NCBI GenBank assembly: GCA_947305045.1
Contig: CAMZCW010000004.1
Location: forward strand, 1-54,978
Direction: 5' to 3'
DNA length: 54,978 bases
Source: an uncultured Bacteroidales bacterium
Lineage (GTDB): Bacteria; Bacteroidota; Bacteroidia; Bacteroidales; UBA932
Position 1 is the first letter of the stretch; each line of letters begins with the position of its first letter. Shown piece by piece: positions 18,801 through 24,973 of this stretch. The translations under genes were made by a program, and so were the position numbers. A model generated the notes under the pieces. The model saw only the letters and a list, made by a program, of their open reading frames with translations. It did not search any database and was not told where the DNA came from.

Positions 18801-19226
18801 TCAACTGAGGAATGGCTCAATAAATTCAAGAGTGTAATCGCAGAAGAGAACAAGGCTGCTGATTTTGATTTCACCATGGATGGCCTTACCGTCAAGTCTT
18901 CAAGTGGCAAATGGCGTAAGAAGAGCGAGGGGTTGTATTATTTCCAGACGGGAACGGGAGTAATCAGTGGTGAAAATCCTGACCATTATTTTAAGTTCAC
19001 TGTCGGTGCTGCCGGCAAACTTAAGGTAACAGCTGCTAACACTGGAGGCTCTAATCCGGCTCGTGCTATTTACGTAGTTGTGAATGGCTCTGATCCTGAT
19101 AAGTCCGAAGGTATCACTGGTACCACTGGCCTTGAGAAAGAATTTGATATTGCAGCTGGCGAGGTCTACGTTTATCCTGGTGATGGCGGCCTTTCCTTCT
19201 ACAAGATTGAATTCCACTCCAACTAA
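15861..19226 (+). CDS. Large surface lipoprotein (SusE/F position) with FN3 domains, beta-helix region and duplicated C-terminal module
   Basis: A 1121-residue lipoprotein (lipobox VLAGC). Two FN3-like domains (about 40-135 and 145-235) precede a beta-helix-like region (about 245-600; repeated I-E-F-x-N-C and F-x-N-N-T patterns) resembling the DUF4957/DUF5123 proteins that accompany pectin SusCD pairs in Bacteroides; that match is from memory. A third FN3-like segment (about 715-805) leads to two nearly identical modules of about 140 residues (about 820-960 and 978-1118) starting WDFSTEEWLNKF. It probably binds pectin at the surface and assists SusD. Codon use in the beta-helix and the C-terminal modules is more AT-rich than in the first 240 residues, suggesting a mosaic gene. 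An enzymatic role is possible but no catalytic motif is visible. Confidence 0.75.
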   Translation: MNYKNILKVSLAALASLAVLAGCAKKEFKEITELSLKRCLEPQNLSARVDVATGDHVAFGWDVNKDADGYLLTVYTDEEMTEFEDSWNLEPDEVPAIIRLTADQKYWFTVQAYRVDKEGVPIEATLSNLAVYDGSIKTYAVKDNLFLEVTGRTENSVSLAWSSDASDYEEVTELRAVPVKGGETVTKELSAAEKTAAAATIAGLESSTEYQITLFYMSASRGARDTWTKAEKGEAALITSSEQLKTAAVDGGDYYLAYSETPYELGGSKPTAGLTLIGELDAEGNKPVVIGNFDISGILAANSSFYCEGIKFDDQLTHNHLFNYSGGEVVIDKIEFVNCEITNFKAGLLYNNKADGTLKINEFTFDSCDIYEVATTLSGDFVDLRKGTSTTIPTIKFINNTIYDGVRTFFRIDNAECATFETIDFENNTLKNVSTADQKDNRGIFAVRTAHKLILKNNLFLHEWSDPNATFKAQLFQNNAETYVDAIQAENNYAYNYGDAFFTKVSAADAGVKVMNVDPCYNSKGNFFQLAAQDLIDGQVGASKWWISYVEKPEDLTQNALEGAHVWNLQDAKLFAGNVKNSRVRDELLLVGTEATPLNADGAINFLSATVLNRKGQPIEGYAAFKIADPGSVDILLSDPNKAGGSVVIALYDDNGLAVQGGAAVSSDGVQKILVPEVEGEGIIYIYALGPVSITKLAWSEDVKGGNKILATPKLTVDPVTVTEGDETAISVSWEAVEHAASYTLKFNKKTVELEEGALSYTVPAEDVVALAAGLYNFTIEALPLEGDIYYVKSETGTASIAIQPKGGSGEIEVEKTITWDFSTEEWLNKFKSVIAEENKAANFDFTMDGLTVKSSSGKWRKKSEGLYYFQTGTGVISGENPDHYFKFTVGAAGKLKVTAANTGGSNPARAIYVVVNGSDPDKSEGITGTTGLEKEFDIAAGEVYVYPGDGGLSFYKIELTYTEKISGGDKPKEDHVWDFSTEEWLNKFKSVIAEENKAADFDFTMDGLTVKSSSGKWRKKSEGLYYFQTGTGVISGENPDHYFKFTVGAAGKLKVTAANTGGSNPARAIYVVVNGSDPDKSEGITGTTGLEKEFDIAAGEVYVYPGDGGLSFYKIEFHSN
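18318..18738 (+). repeat. Tandem module repeat, copy 1 (3' end of the surface lipoprotein gene)
   Basis: About 421 bp nearly identical to 18792-19212 (474 bp downstream). By eye only a handful of substitutions separate the copies (for example GGACTTC/GGATTTC and AATAAGTTC/AATAAATTC). Each copy encodes one WDFSTEEW...YKIE module. Confidence 0.9.
18792..19212 (+). repeat. Tandem module repeat, copy 2 (3' end of the surface lipoprotein gene)
   Basis: Second copy of the 421-bp unit, separated from copy 1 by a short linker encoding a Lys/Gly/Asp-rich stretch. It ends 14 bp before the stop codon. Synonymous sites have hardly diverged, pointing to recent duplication or ongoing gene conversion. Confidence 0.9.
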
Positions 19227-19244
19227 CTCATTCAAGGGAGCCGG

Positions 19245-19450
19245 GGGTGAAACCCCGACTCTCTTCCACAGCGGAGGAAGGGGAGTGGGTGTGCAAGAGG
19301 TTGGATTTTGACTGGCCAACCTTTTGCGAGGGAAAGGGACTAGAGGTGCGTAAAAGGCGGATGGTGTGCAAAAGGTTGGCGCCATAAAATCCAACCTTTT
19401 GCAAGTTGGCCACCAACCTTTTGCAGAGAGACAACCAACCTTCGACAAAA
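19245..19450. repeat. Structured intergenic repeat R3, copy A (upstream of uxaC)
   Basis: Fills the 256-bp gap between the surface lipoprotein gene and uxaC. It starts with a GGGGTGAAACCCC hairpin, then hairpin 1 (GCAAGAGGTTGG ... CCAACCTTTTGC), a purine-rich stretch, and hairpin 2 with perfect 13-bp arms TGCAAAAGGTTGG (19367-19379) and CCAACCTTTTGCA (19391-19403). Two further direct units follow, CCAACCTTTTGCA (19413-19425) and CCAACCTTCGACA (19435-19447), so unit starts are exactly 22 bp apart. A related copy lies at 22595-22750. No promoter box is evident. Confidence 0.85.
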
Positions 19451-19482
19451 CAGTACAAACAAATATTAAAACACATAACACT

Positions 19483-20898
19483 ATGGCTTTTATCAACCCT
19501 GACTTCATGCTCCAGACGGAGACCGCCAAGAAACTGTACCATGAGCACGCGGAAAAGATGCCCATCATAGACTATCACTGCCACTTGGTGCCGCAGCAGA
19601 TAGCGGAAAATATTCAGTTCCGCGACATTACGCAGCTTTGGCTGGTGGACGGCCACTATGGAGACCACTATAAGTGGCGTGCCATGCGTGCCAACGGCGT
19701 GATCGAGGATTACCTCACCGGCGGTAAGTACAGCGCCTGGGAGACCTTCCAGAAATGGGCCGAGACCGTTCCTTATACCATGCGTAATCCGCTGTACCAC
19801 TGGACCCACCTGGAGCTGAGCCGTGTCTTTGGTATCGACAAACTTCTTTGCCCGGCTACCGCGCGAGAGATTTTCGAGGAGTGCAACGCCAAGCTGGCTA
19901 CCCCCGAGTTCCGTGGCCAGGCCCTCATCCGCAAGTTCAACGTGGAGACTGTTTGTACCACGGATGACCCGGCCGATGACCTTCGTTGGCACAAGCAGAT
20001 TGCGGCAGAGCCTTTCGGCACAAAAGTCATCCCCGCCTGGCGACCGGACAAGGCCATGGCCATCGAAGATCCCAAGGCATACAAGGCTTATCTGGAGCAA
20101 TTGGGTGCTGCTGCCAGCATGGAGATTAACTCCTACGCAGACCTTTGCGATGCCCTCCAGAAGCGCCACGACTACTTTGCCGCCAACGGCTGCAAACTCT
20201 CCGACCACGGCTTGGAGAATTTCTACAGCGAGGATTACACCGAACTGGAGATAGAAGCCATCTTCAAGTTGGTGCTCCTTGGCAAGCGCCCCAGCGAGAA
20301 AGAACTGAACAAGTTCCGCAGCGCCTTCCTGCACGACCAGGCCGTCATGGACTGCAAGGCCGGCTGGGCACAGCAGTTCCACATCGGCGCCATCCGCAAC
20401 AACAACAGCAAGATGTTCAAACTGGTTGGCCCGGATACGGGCTTCGACGCCATTCATGACCAGGAGATTGCCGCCGCCGGTCACAAGTTCTTCAACCGGC
20501 TGGCCAGCGAGGATGCCCTCACCAAGACCATCCTGTACTGCCTGAATCCGAAGGACAACGAAGTGATGATGACCATGCTCTACACCTTCAACGACGGCAC
20601 CGTCCCCGGCAAGATGCAGTTCGGCTCCGGTTGGTGGTTCCTGGATCAGGAAGTGGGCATGCGCCGCCAGATGGACGCCCTGAGCGTGCTGGGCCTGTTC
20701 TCCCGCTTTGTGGGCATGCTTACGGACAGCCGCAGTTTCATCTCTTATCCGCGTCACGAGTACTTCCGCCGCATCCTGTGCGATGTGCTGGGCAAGGACA
20801 TCGAGGGAGGTAAACTCCCCGCCAGTGAGATTGAATTTATCGGCAAGATGGTGGAAGACATCTCCTACAACAACGCCAAGAACTACTTCAACTTTTAA
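19483..20898 (+). CDS. uxaC: Uronate isomerase (glucuronate/galacturonate isomerase)
   Basis: A 471-residue amidohydrolase-superfamily enzyme that converts D-galacturonate to D-tagaturonate (and D-glucuronate to D-fructuronate) in the cytoplasm. The metal-binding HxH is at IDYHCHLVPQ (His32, His34); other family blocks are DGHYGDHYKWRAMRANGV, CTTDDPADDLRWH and RFVGMLTDSRSFISYPRHEY. The length of about 470 is standard. I placed the start at 19483, after the repeat R3, because upstream codons in the same frame translate repeat DNA. First gene of the uxaC-uxaA pair; an R1 element separates it from uxaA. Confidence 0.97.
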   Translation: MAFINPDFMLQTETAKKLYHEHAEKMPIIDYHCHLVPQQIAENIQFRDITQLWLVDGHYGDHYKWRAMRANGVIEDYLTGGKYSAWETFQKWAETVPYTMRNPLYHWTHLELSRVFGIDKLLCPATAREIFEECNAKLATPEFRGQALIRKFNVETVCTTDDPADDLRWHKQIAAEPFGTKVIPAWRPDKAMAIEDPKAYKAYLEQLGAAASMEINSYADLCDALQKRHDYFAANGCKLSDHGLENFYSEDYTELEIEAIFKLVLLGKRPSEKELNKFRSAFLHDQAVMDCKAGWAQQFHIGAIRNNNSKMFKLVGPDTGFDAIHDQEIAAAGHKFFNRLASEDALTKTILYCLNPKDNEVMMTMLYTFNDGTVPGKMQFGSGWWFLDQEVGMRRQMDALSVLGLFSRFVGMLTDSRSFISYPRHEYFRRILCDVLGKDIEGGKLPASEIEFIGKMVEDISYNNAKNYFNF

Positions 20899-20901
20899 TC
20901 C

Positions 20902-20940
20902 TGTCATTTCGAGCAGAGCGAAGCGAAGTCGAGAAATCTC
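20902..20940 (+). repeat. Half copy of palindrome R1 between uxaC and uxaA
   Basis: TGTCATTTCGAG ... GTCGAGAAATCTC occupies nearly all of the 50-bp gap between the uxaC stop and the uxaA start, ending 8 nt before the uxaA ATG. It would form a stem in the leader of uxaA. Confidence 0.85.
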
Positions 20941-20948
20941 ATCCGATT

Positions 20949-22571
20949 ATGAAGTACATTAAAATTAACCCGGCCGATAATGTGGCGGTGGCGCTCCAGG
21001 ACCTCGCCAAAGGCGAGGTGGTGGAAGGCGTGACCCTCACGATGGACATTCCCCGCGGCCACAAGATTGTGCTCCACAGCCTTAAGGCCGGGGACAATGT
21101 GATTAAGTACGGTTTCCCCATCGGCCATGTCACCCGTGACGCCGCTGCCGGCACCCTGGTGGACCATTCCTGCATCAAAACCAACCTGGAAGGCCTGCTG
21201 GACTATAAATACGAGCCCCTGGATTATGTGAAAGAGGAGCAGTCGCAGACGAAAACTTTTTCTACCCGCAAGGGGAGCGAAAAAGTTTTGTCTGCTCCTT
21301 CTGTCGCAGGGTCGGGAACGAAAACTTTTTCTACCCCACAAGGGGGAGCGAAAAAGTTTTGTTCCCTCCCAACAACCTTCAAAGGTTTTAGAAGGGCCGA
21401 CGGCCAGGTGGGTATCCGCAACCAGATTTGGGTCATTCCCACCGTGGGCTGCGTGAACGGCATTTGCGAGCAAATCGTCAGTAAATTTAAATCTGTCATT
21501 TCGACCGAAGCCGAAGGCGGAGTGGAGAAATCCACTTCTTCCGTGGACGCCATTGTCACGTTCCCGCACAATTACGGCTGCTCGCAGCTGGGCGACGACC
21601 ATGAGAATACGCGCAAGGTCCTTGCCGATATGATTCATCATCCCAACGCCGGCGGCGTGCTGGTGGTGAGTCTGGGTTGCGAAAACAATCAGCTGGATGC
21701 GTTCCGTGAGCTGGTAGGACCGGTGGACGAGTCCCGCGTGAAGATGTTCGTGTGCCAGAAGGTGGACGACGAGGTGGCCTATGGCGTGGAGCGCCTGAAG
21801 GAAATCTATGCCGTGGCGTCCAAGGATGTACGTGAGGATGTGCCCGTGAGCGAGCTTCGCGTAGGCCTCAAGTGCGGCGGCTCCGACGGCCTGAGCGGCA
21901 TCACCGCCAATCCGCTGCTGGGCGTCTTTAGCGACTGGATGGTGGCCCAGGGCGGCACCACGGTGCTCACCGAGGTCCCCGAGATGTTCGGCGCGGAGAC
22001 CATCCTGATGAACCGCTGCCAGGACCGGGCTACCTTCGACAAAACAGTGCACCTGATCAACGACTTCAAGGAGTACTTCATGAAGCAGGGGATGCCCGTG
22101 TACGAGAACCCTTCGCCGGGTAATAAGGCGGGCGGCATTTCCACGCTGGAGGAGAAGAGTCTGGGCTGCACGCAGAAGTGCGGAAAGAGCATCGTCCGGG
22201 GCGTGCTGAAGTATGCGGAGCGCCTGAGCGTCAAGGGGTTGAACCTTTTGAGTGCGCCGGGGAACGACCTGGTGGCTTCTACGGCCCTTGCGGCTTCCGG
22301 CTGCCAGATTGTGCTGTTCACTACCGGCCGCGGCACGCCTTTCGGCAGCTTTGTGCCCACCATGAAAATCTCCACCAATACGCCGCTCTACGAGGCCAAA
22401 CCGTCCTGGATTGACTTCAATGCCGGCGTGCTGGCGCAAGGGGAGCCCATGGAAGAGGTAGCCGCCCGCTTTATCGACTTTGTGCTCGCCGCCGCCAGCG
22501 GTGAACCCGTGAACAACGAAAAGCACGGCATCCGTGAGATTGCCATCTTCAAGCAGGGCGTGACGCTGTAG
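20949..22571 (+). CDS. uxaA: Altronate dehydratase carrying two repeat-derived insertions
   Basis: A 540-residue UxaA-type dehydratase (D-altronate to 2-keto-3-deoxygluconate). The N-terminal SAF-like domain (1-95) includes HKIVLHSLKAGDNVIKYGFP and HVTRDAAAGTLVDHSC. The catalytic part includes GFRRADGQVGIRNQIWVIPT, FPHNYGCSQLGDDHENTR, GLKCGGSDGLSGITANPL and CTQKCGKS. The protein is longer than usual: residues about 97-140 (KTFSTRKGSEKV...KTFSTPQGGAKKF) come from two R2 hairpins, and about 182-195 (SVISTEAEGGVEKS) from an R1 half-element. Both lie between conserved blocks and keep the frame. Removing them leaves a normal UxaA, so function is plausibly kept. Confidence 0.93.
   Translation: MKYIKINPADNVAVALQDLAKGEVVEGVTLTMDIPRGHKIVLHSLKAGDNVIKYGFPIGHVTRDAAAGTLVDHSCIKTNLEGLLDYKYEPLDYVKEEQSQTKTFSTRKGSEKVLSAPSVAGSGTKTFSTPQGGAKKFCSLPTTFKGFRRADGQVGIRNQIWVIPTVGCVNGICEQIVSKFKSVISTEAEGGVEKSTSSVDAIVTFPHNYGCSQLGDDHENTRKVLADMIHHPNAGGVLVVSLGCENNQLDAFRELVGPVDESRVKMFVCQKVDDEVAYGVERLKEIYAVASKDVREDVPVSELRVGLKCGGSDGLSGITANPLLGVFSDWMVAQGGTTVLTEVPEMFGAETILMNRCQDRATFDKTVHLINDFKEYFMKQGMPVYENPSPGNKAGGISTLEEKSLGCTQKCGKSIVRGVLKYAERLSVKGLNLLSAPGNDLVASTALAASGCQIVLFTTGRGTPFGSFVPTMKISTNTPLYEAKPSWIDFNAGVLAQGEPMEEVAARFIDFVLAAASGEPVNNEKHGIREIAIFKQGVTL
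21249..21362. repeat. Two tandem R2 hairpin elements inside uxaA
   Basis: Copy 1 (21249-21291) and copy 2 (21318-21362) each read ACGAAAACTTTTTCTACCC ... GGGAGCGAAAAAGTTTTGT, that is AAAACTTTTTC/GAAAAAGTTTT arms around a short G/C loop. They are direct repeats of a palindrome, unrelated in sequence to R1, and are translated in frame between the two domains of UxaA. Confidence 0.85.
21494..21533 (+). repeat. Half copy of palindrome R1 inside uxaA
   Basis: TGTCATTTCGACCGAAGCC ... GTGGAGAAATCCAC, an R1 half-element diverged at one stem pair, read in frame as SVISTEAEGGVEKST just before the FPHNYGCSQLG block. Confidence 0.8.
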
Positions 22572-22594
22572 CGGCGTCATTCCCGACTTATTTG

Positions 22595-22750
22595 CTAAAG
22601 GTTGGATTTTGACCGACCAACCTTTTGCAGGGAAAGAGGAGGAGAGAGGGGTAGGAGGCAGATGGGGTGTCAAAGGTTGGCGCCATAAAAACCAACCTTT
22701 GACAAACACCCGGCCAACCATTGACAATTGGACCGCCAACCTTTGACAAA
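22595..22750. repeat. Structured intergenic repeat R3, copy B (downstream of uxaA, upstream of PL1)
   Basis: Same layout as copy A. Hairpin 1 is AAAGGTTGG-attttgaccga-CCAACCTTT, followed by a purine-rich stretch and hairpin 2 with perfect 13-bp arms TGTCAAAGGTTGG (22668-22680) and CCAACCTTTGACA (22692-22704) around the near-identical 11-nt loop CGCCATAAAAA. Direct units CCAACCATTGACA (22714) and CCAACCTTTGACA (22736) again start 22 bp apart. Relative to copy A the arm bases changed in compensating pairs. It occupies most of the 214-bp gap between uxaA and the PL1 start. Confidence 0.85.
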
Positions 22751-22785
22751 GGAGGGCGGGACAAGGAAATAAGAAACAGAAATTG

Positions 22786-24951
22786 ATGCATTTTAAGCAC
22801 ATATCTCTCTTGGCGGCGGCGCTGGCGATGCTGGCGCTGGGGGGCTGCAAGAAGCCGGAGCAAGGGCAGGAGCAGGGCCAGGGCCAGGAGCAGGAACAGC
22901 CCAAACCCACCCCTACACCGGTGGAGGTGGAAGGGAAGATTACCATTACCACCGGACCGCTGGATGCCACCGTGGCTTCTGCAGGCGGCACGGTGACCAT
23001 TGCCTTCGCCACCGACAAGGAATGGACCGCCAAGACCGACGCCTCCTGGCTGAAGCTTGGCGCAAGTAGCGGCAGCAAAGGCGAAAACACCCTCCAGGTT
23101 ACGGTAGCGGCCTATGACGGGTACGACGACCGCACGGGCGACGTCACCATCACCTGCGGCAAAGACAGCAAAAAGCTCACCGTTACCCAGAAGGCGAAAG
23201 ATTCCGGAGAAGACCCTGGAAACGATCCTGGAGACGATCCTGGAGACGATCCTGGTTCCGAGCCTATTCCCGGTGAGGGGGATGAACTGCCTTGTCTCTC
23301 ACCTCCTACCGTGGGCACTGTGGATCAGACCGCCCTGGTGGGTTATGGTGCCGGTGTGACCGGCGGCGAGGGGAGTGGCAGCCAGGTGCTGCACTTCGAT
23401 AACGGTAAGGCCCTTCAGACCTGGCTCCTGCAGCGCACCAAGGACGAGAAGAAAGGTCCCCACACGCCCACCGTTATCTGGCTCAGCGGCACGTTCAAGA
23501 GTGACGACGGCCGCGACTTCTCCGAGGCCCACCCGTGGTTCGACGTCAAGGACGTGAGCAACCTCAGTTTTATCGGCACGGATGACTTTGTGATGGACAA
23601 GATTGGCATTTTCTGCGTGCGCGCCAAGAACATCATCATCCGCAACATCAACTTCCTGCAGCCCAAGGCTAATAACGGGGCCGATGCCGTCTCCATGCAG
23701 GATTGCGACGGCGTATGGGTGGACCACTGCACATTTACCTCGCTCAACCAGACCAAGGACTATGAGGACGGTTCCACCGACATCACCCACGGTTCCAAGA
23801 ACGTGACCGTGAGCTGGTGCCGATACATCAAGACCCAGAAGAGTTGCCTGGTGGGTCACTCCAACAGCCAGAGCGGTGATGTGGCCATTACCGCTACCTT
23901 CCACCACAACTGGTTCGAGGGATCCAGCAGCCGTCACCCGCGCGTCCGCTTTGGTACGGTGCACGTGTACAACAACCTGTTTGACGGCAACACCACCTAC
24001 GGCGTAGGGTCAGCCTATGGCGCCAAGGTGCTGGTGGAATACAATTATTTTGATGCCGTGCAACTGCCCACCGACATTTGCACCTATCCTGCCAAGGACG
24101 GTGGCGTGTCCAACCTCCAGGGCAGCGTGGCCGGTTACCTCTATCCCACCCAGAACGTGTATGTGAACACGCCCGCCAAGGCCAAGAGCCCCTATCCGCT
24201 GAGCAATGTCAAGTACACCAAGTACGGCGGCACGGCCGGTACGGAGCTTACCTATGCCGATTTCAAACCTGCCTACAGCTATACGGTAACGGCCGCAGAG
24301 GATGTTCCGGCTTTGGTGAAGGCCGGCGCCGGTTATGGCAAACTGGAAGGCTTTGCTTCCGCTCCGGTTCCTGTGGACAATGGCGGCATCACCGACTTTA
24401 ACGGTACCGATGACGATCCCGTGGACCCGGATCCCGGCAGCGGTGACGAGCCTGGTGGTGGTGAGCCCGGTGGCGATCAGCCTGGTGGTGACCAGCCCGG
24501 GTCGGGTGATGGGGCTGCCCATACCTACGTATTCTATTATGATTCCAGCAGTAATCCGCAGAATCTGATGGATGGGATGGCTGGCTCATATTTCACCGCC
24601 TCTGCTAAGACTGACCTGAATTCCAACTACAACCAGAACTTCAACCCCTGGACCATTGGCGAGTATTCCTCGACCAAGGGAGTTAAACTAAACAGCAGTG
24701 GCTCTGTTACGTTTACTACGTCAAGCACCTATAACTCCTCCGTCCGCTTCTATTTCATCGCTAAGAGCGCAAGCGGCTCGCCCAAGATTCAACTTGTCCC
24801 TGCTACTGGGGAGGCTCAGGTATGGGATACTCCCTATGACACACTGGGCGATTCCGGTGAAGTGGCACTGGAAAAGGGAATGGGATATACCATCAAGCAG
24901 AAGTCTTCTGAGCAGGCCCTGCTCCTGGTAATTGTAAAGGAAACAGAATAA
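22786..24951 (+). CDS. PL1-family pectate lyase with N-terminal BACON domain and C-terminal accessory module, lipoprotein
   Basis: A 721-residue surface lipoprotein (lipobox ALGGC). A Gln/Glu/Pro-rich linker is followed by a BACON domain (about 48-130; VASAGGTVTIAFATDKEWT ... VTITCGKDSKKLTVTQKA), an Asp/Pro/Gly linker, a PL1 catalytic domain (about 165-520) and a C-terminal beta-rich module (about 580-721; HTYVFYYDSSSNPQN). Catalytic and Ca-binding blocks include WVDHCTFTSLNQTKDYEDGS, SWCRYIKTQKSCLVGH and SSRHPRVRFG with the catalytic Arg. BACON domains are typically mucin- or glycan-facing modules in Bacteroidota. The start is ATG at 22786; a TTG one codon earlier extends the frame. Both linkers are coded by short tandem repeats. 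Confidence 0.92.
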   Translation: MHFKHISLLAAALAMLALGGCKKPEQGQEQGQGQEQEQPKPTPTPVEVEGKITITTGPLDATVASAGGTVTIAFATDKEWTAKTDASWLKLGASSGSKGENTLQVTVAAYDGYDDRTGDVTITCGKDSKKLTVTQKAKDSGEDPGNDPGDDPGDDPGSEPIPGEGDELPCLSPPTVGTVDQTALVGYGAGVTGGEGSGSQVLHFDNGKALQTWLLQRTKDEKKGPHTPTVIWLSGTFKSDDGRDFSEAHPWFDVKDVSNLSFIGTDDFVMDKIGIFCVRAKNIIIRNINFLQPKANNGADAVSMQDCDGVWVDHCTFTSLNQTKDYEDGSTDITHGSKNVTVSWCRYIKTQKSCLVGHSNSQSGDVAITATFHHNWFEGSSSRHPRVRFGTVHVYNNLFDGNTTYGVGSAYGAKVLVEYNYFDAVQLPTDICTYPAKDGGVSNLQGSVAGYLYPTQNVYVNTPAKAKSPYPLSNVKYTKYGGTAGTELTYADFKPAYSYTVTAAEDVPALVKAGAGYGKLEGFASAPVPVDNGGITDFNGTDDDPVDPDPGSGDEPGGGEPGGDQPGGDQPGSGDGAAHTYVFYYDSSSNPQNLMDGMAGSYFTASAKTDLNSNYNQNFNPWTIGEYSSTKGVKLNSSGSVTFTTSSTYNSSVRFYFIAKSASGSPKIQLVPATGEAQVWDTPYDTLGDSGEVALEKGMGYTIKQKSSEQALLLVIVKETE
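23213..23262 (+). repeat. Short tandem repeat encoding an Asp-Pro-Gly-Asp linker
   Basis: A 12-bp unit close to GATCCTGGAGAC is repeated about four times and encodes DPGNDPGDDPGDDPG between the BACON and PL1 domains. Such repeats can change copy number without breaking the frame. Confidence 0.75.
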
Positions 24952-24973
24952 TTTTTAACCAATAATTGCATTT

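Noticed and set aside
19367..19447. Regularly spaced units in R3 as a mini CRISPR array
   Set aside because: Units are 13 bp with 9-bp spacers, one inverted copy is present, and no cas genes are nearby; far outside CRISPR dimensions.
19228..19568. Minus-strand frame through R3 copy A resembling one through R3 copy B (FMAPTF, KRL, QNPTS)
   Set aside because: The similarity follows from the conserved palindromic DNA; there are no consistent starts or stops, and the hairpin and spacing constraints explain the conservation.
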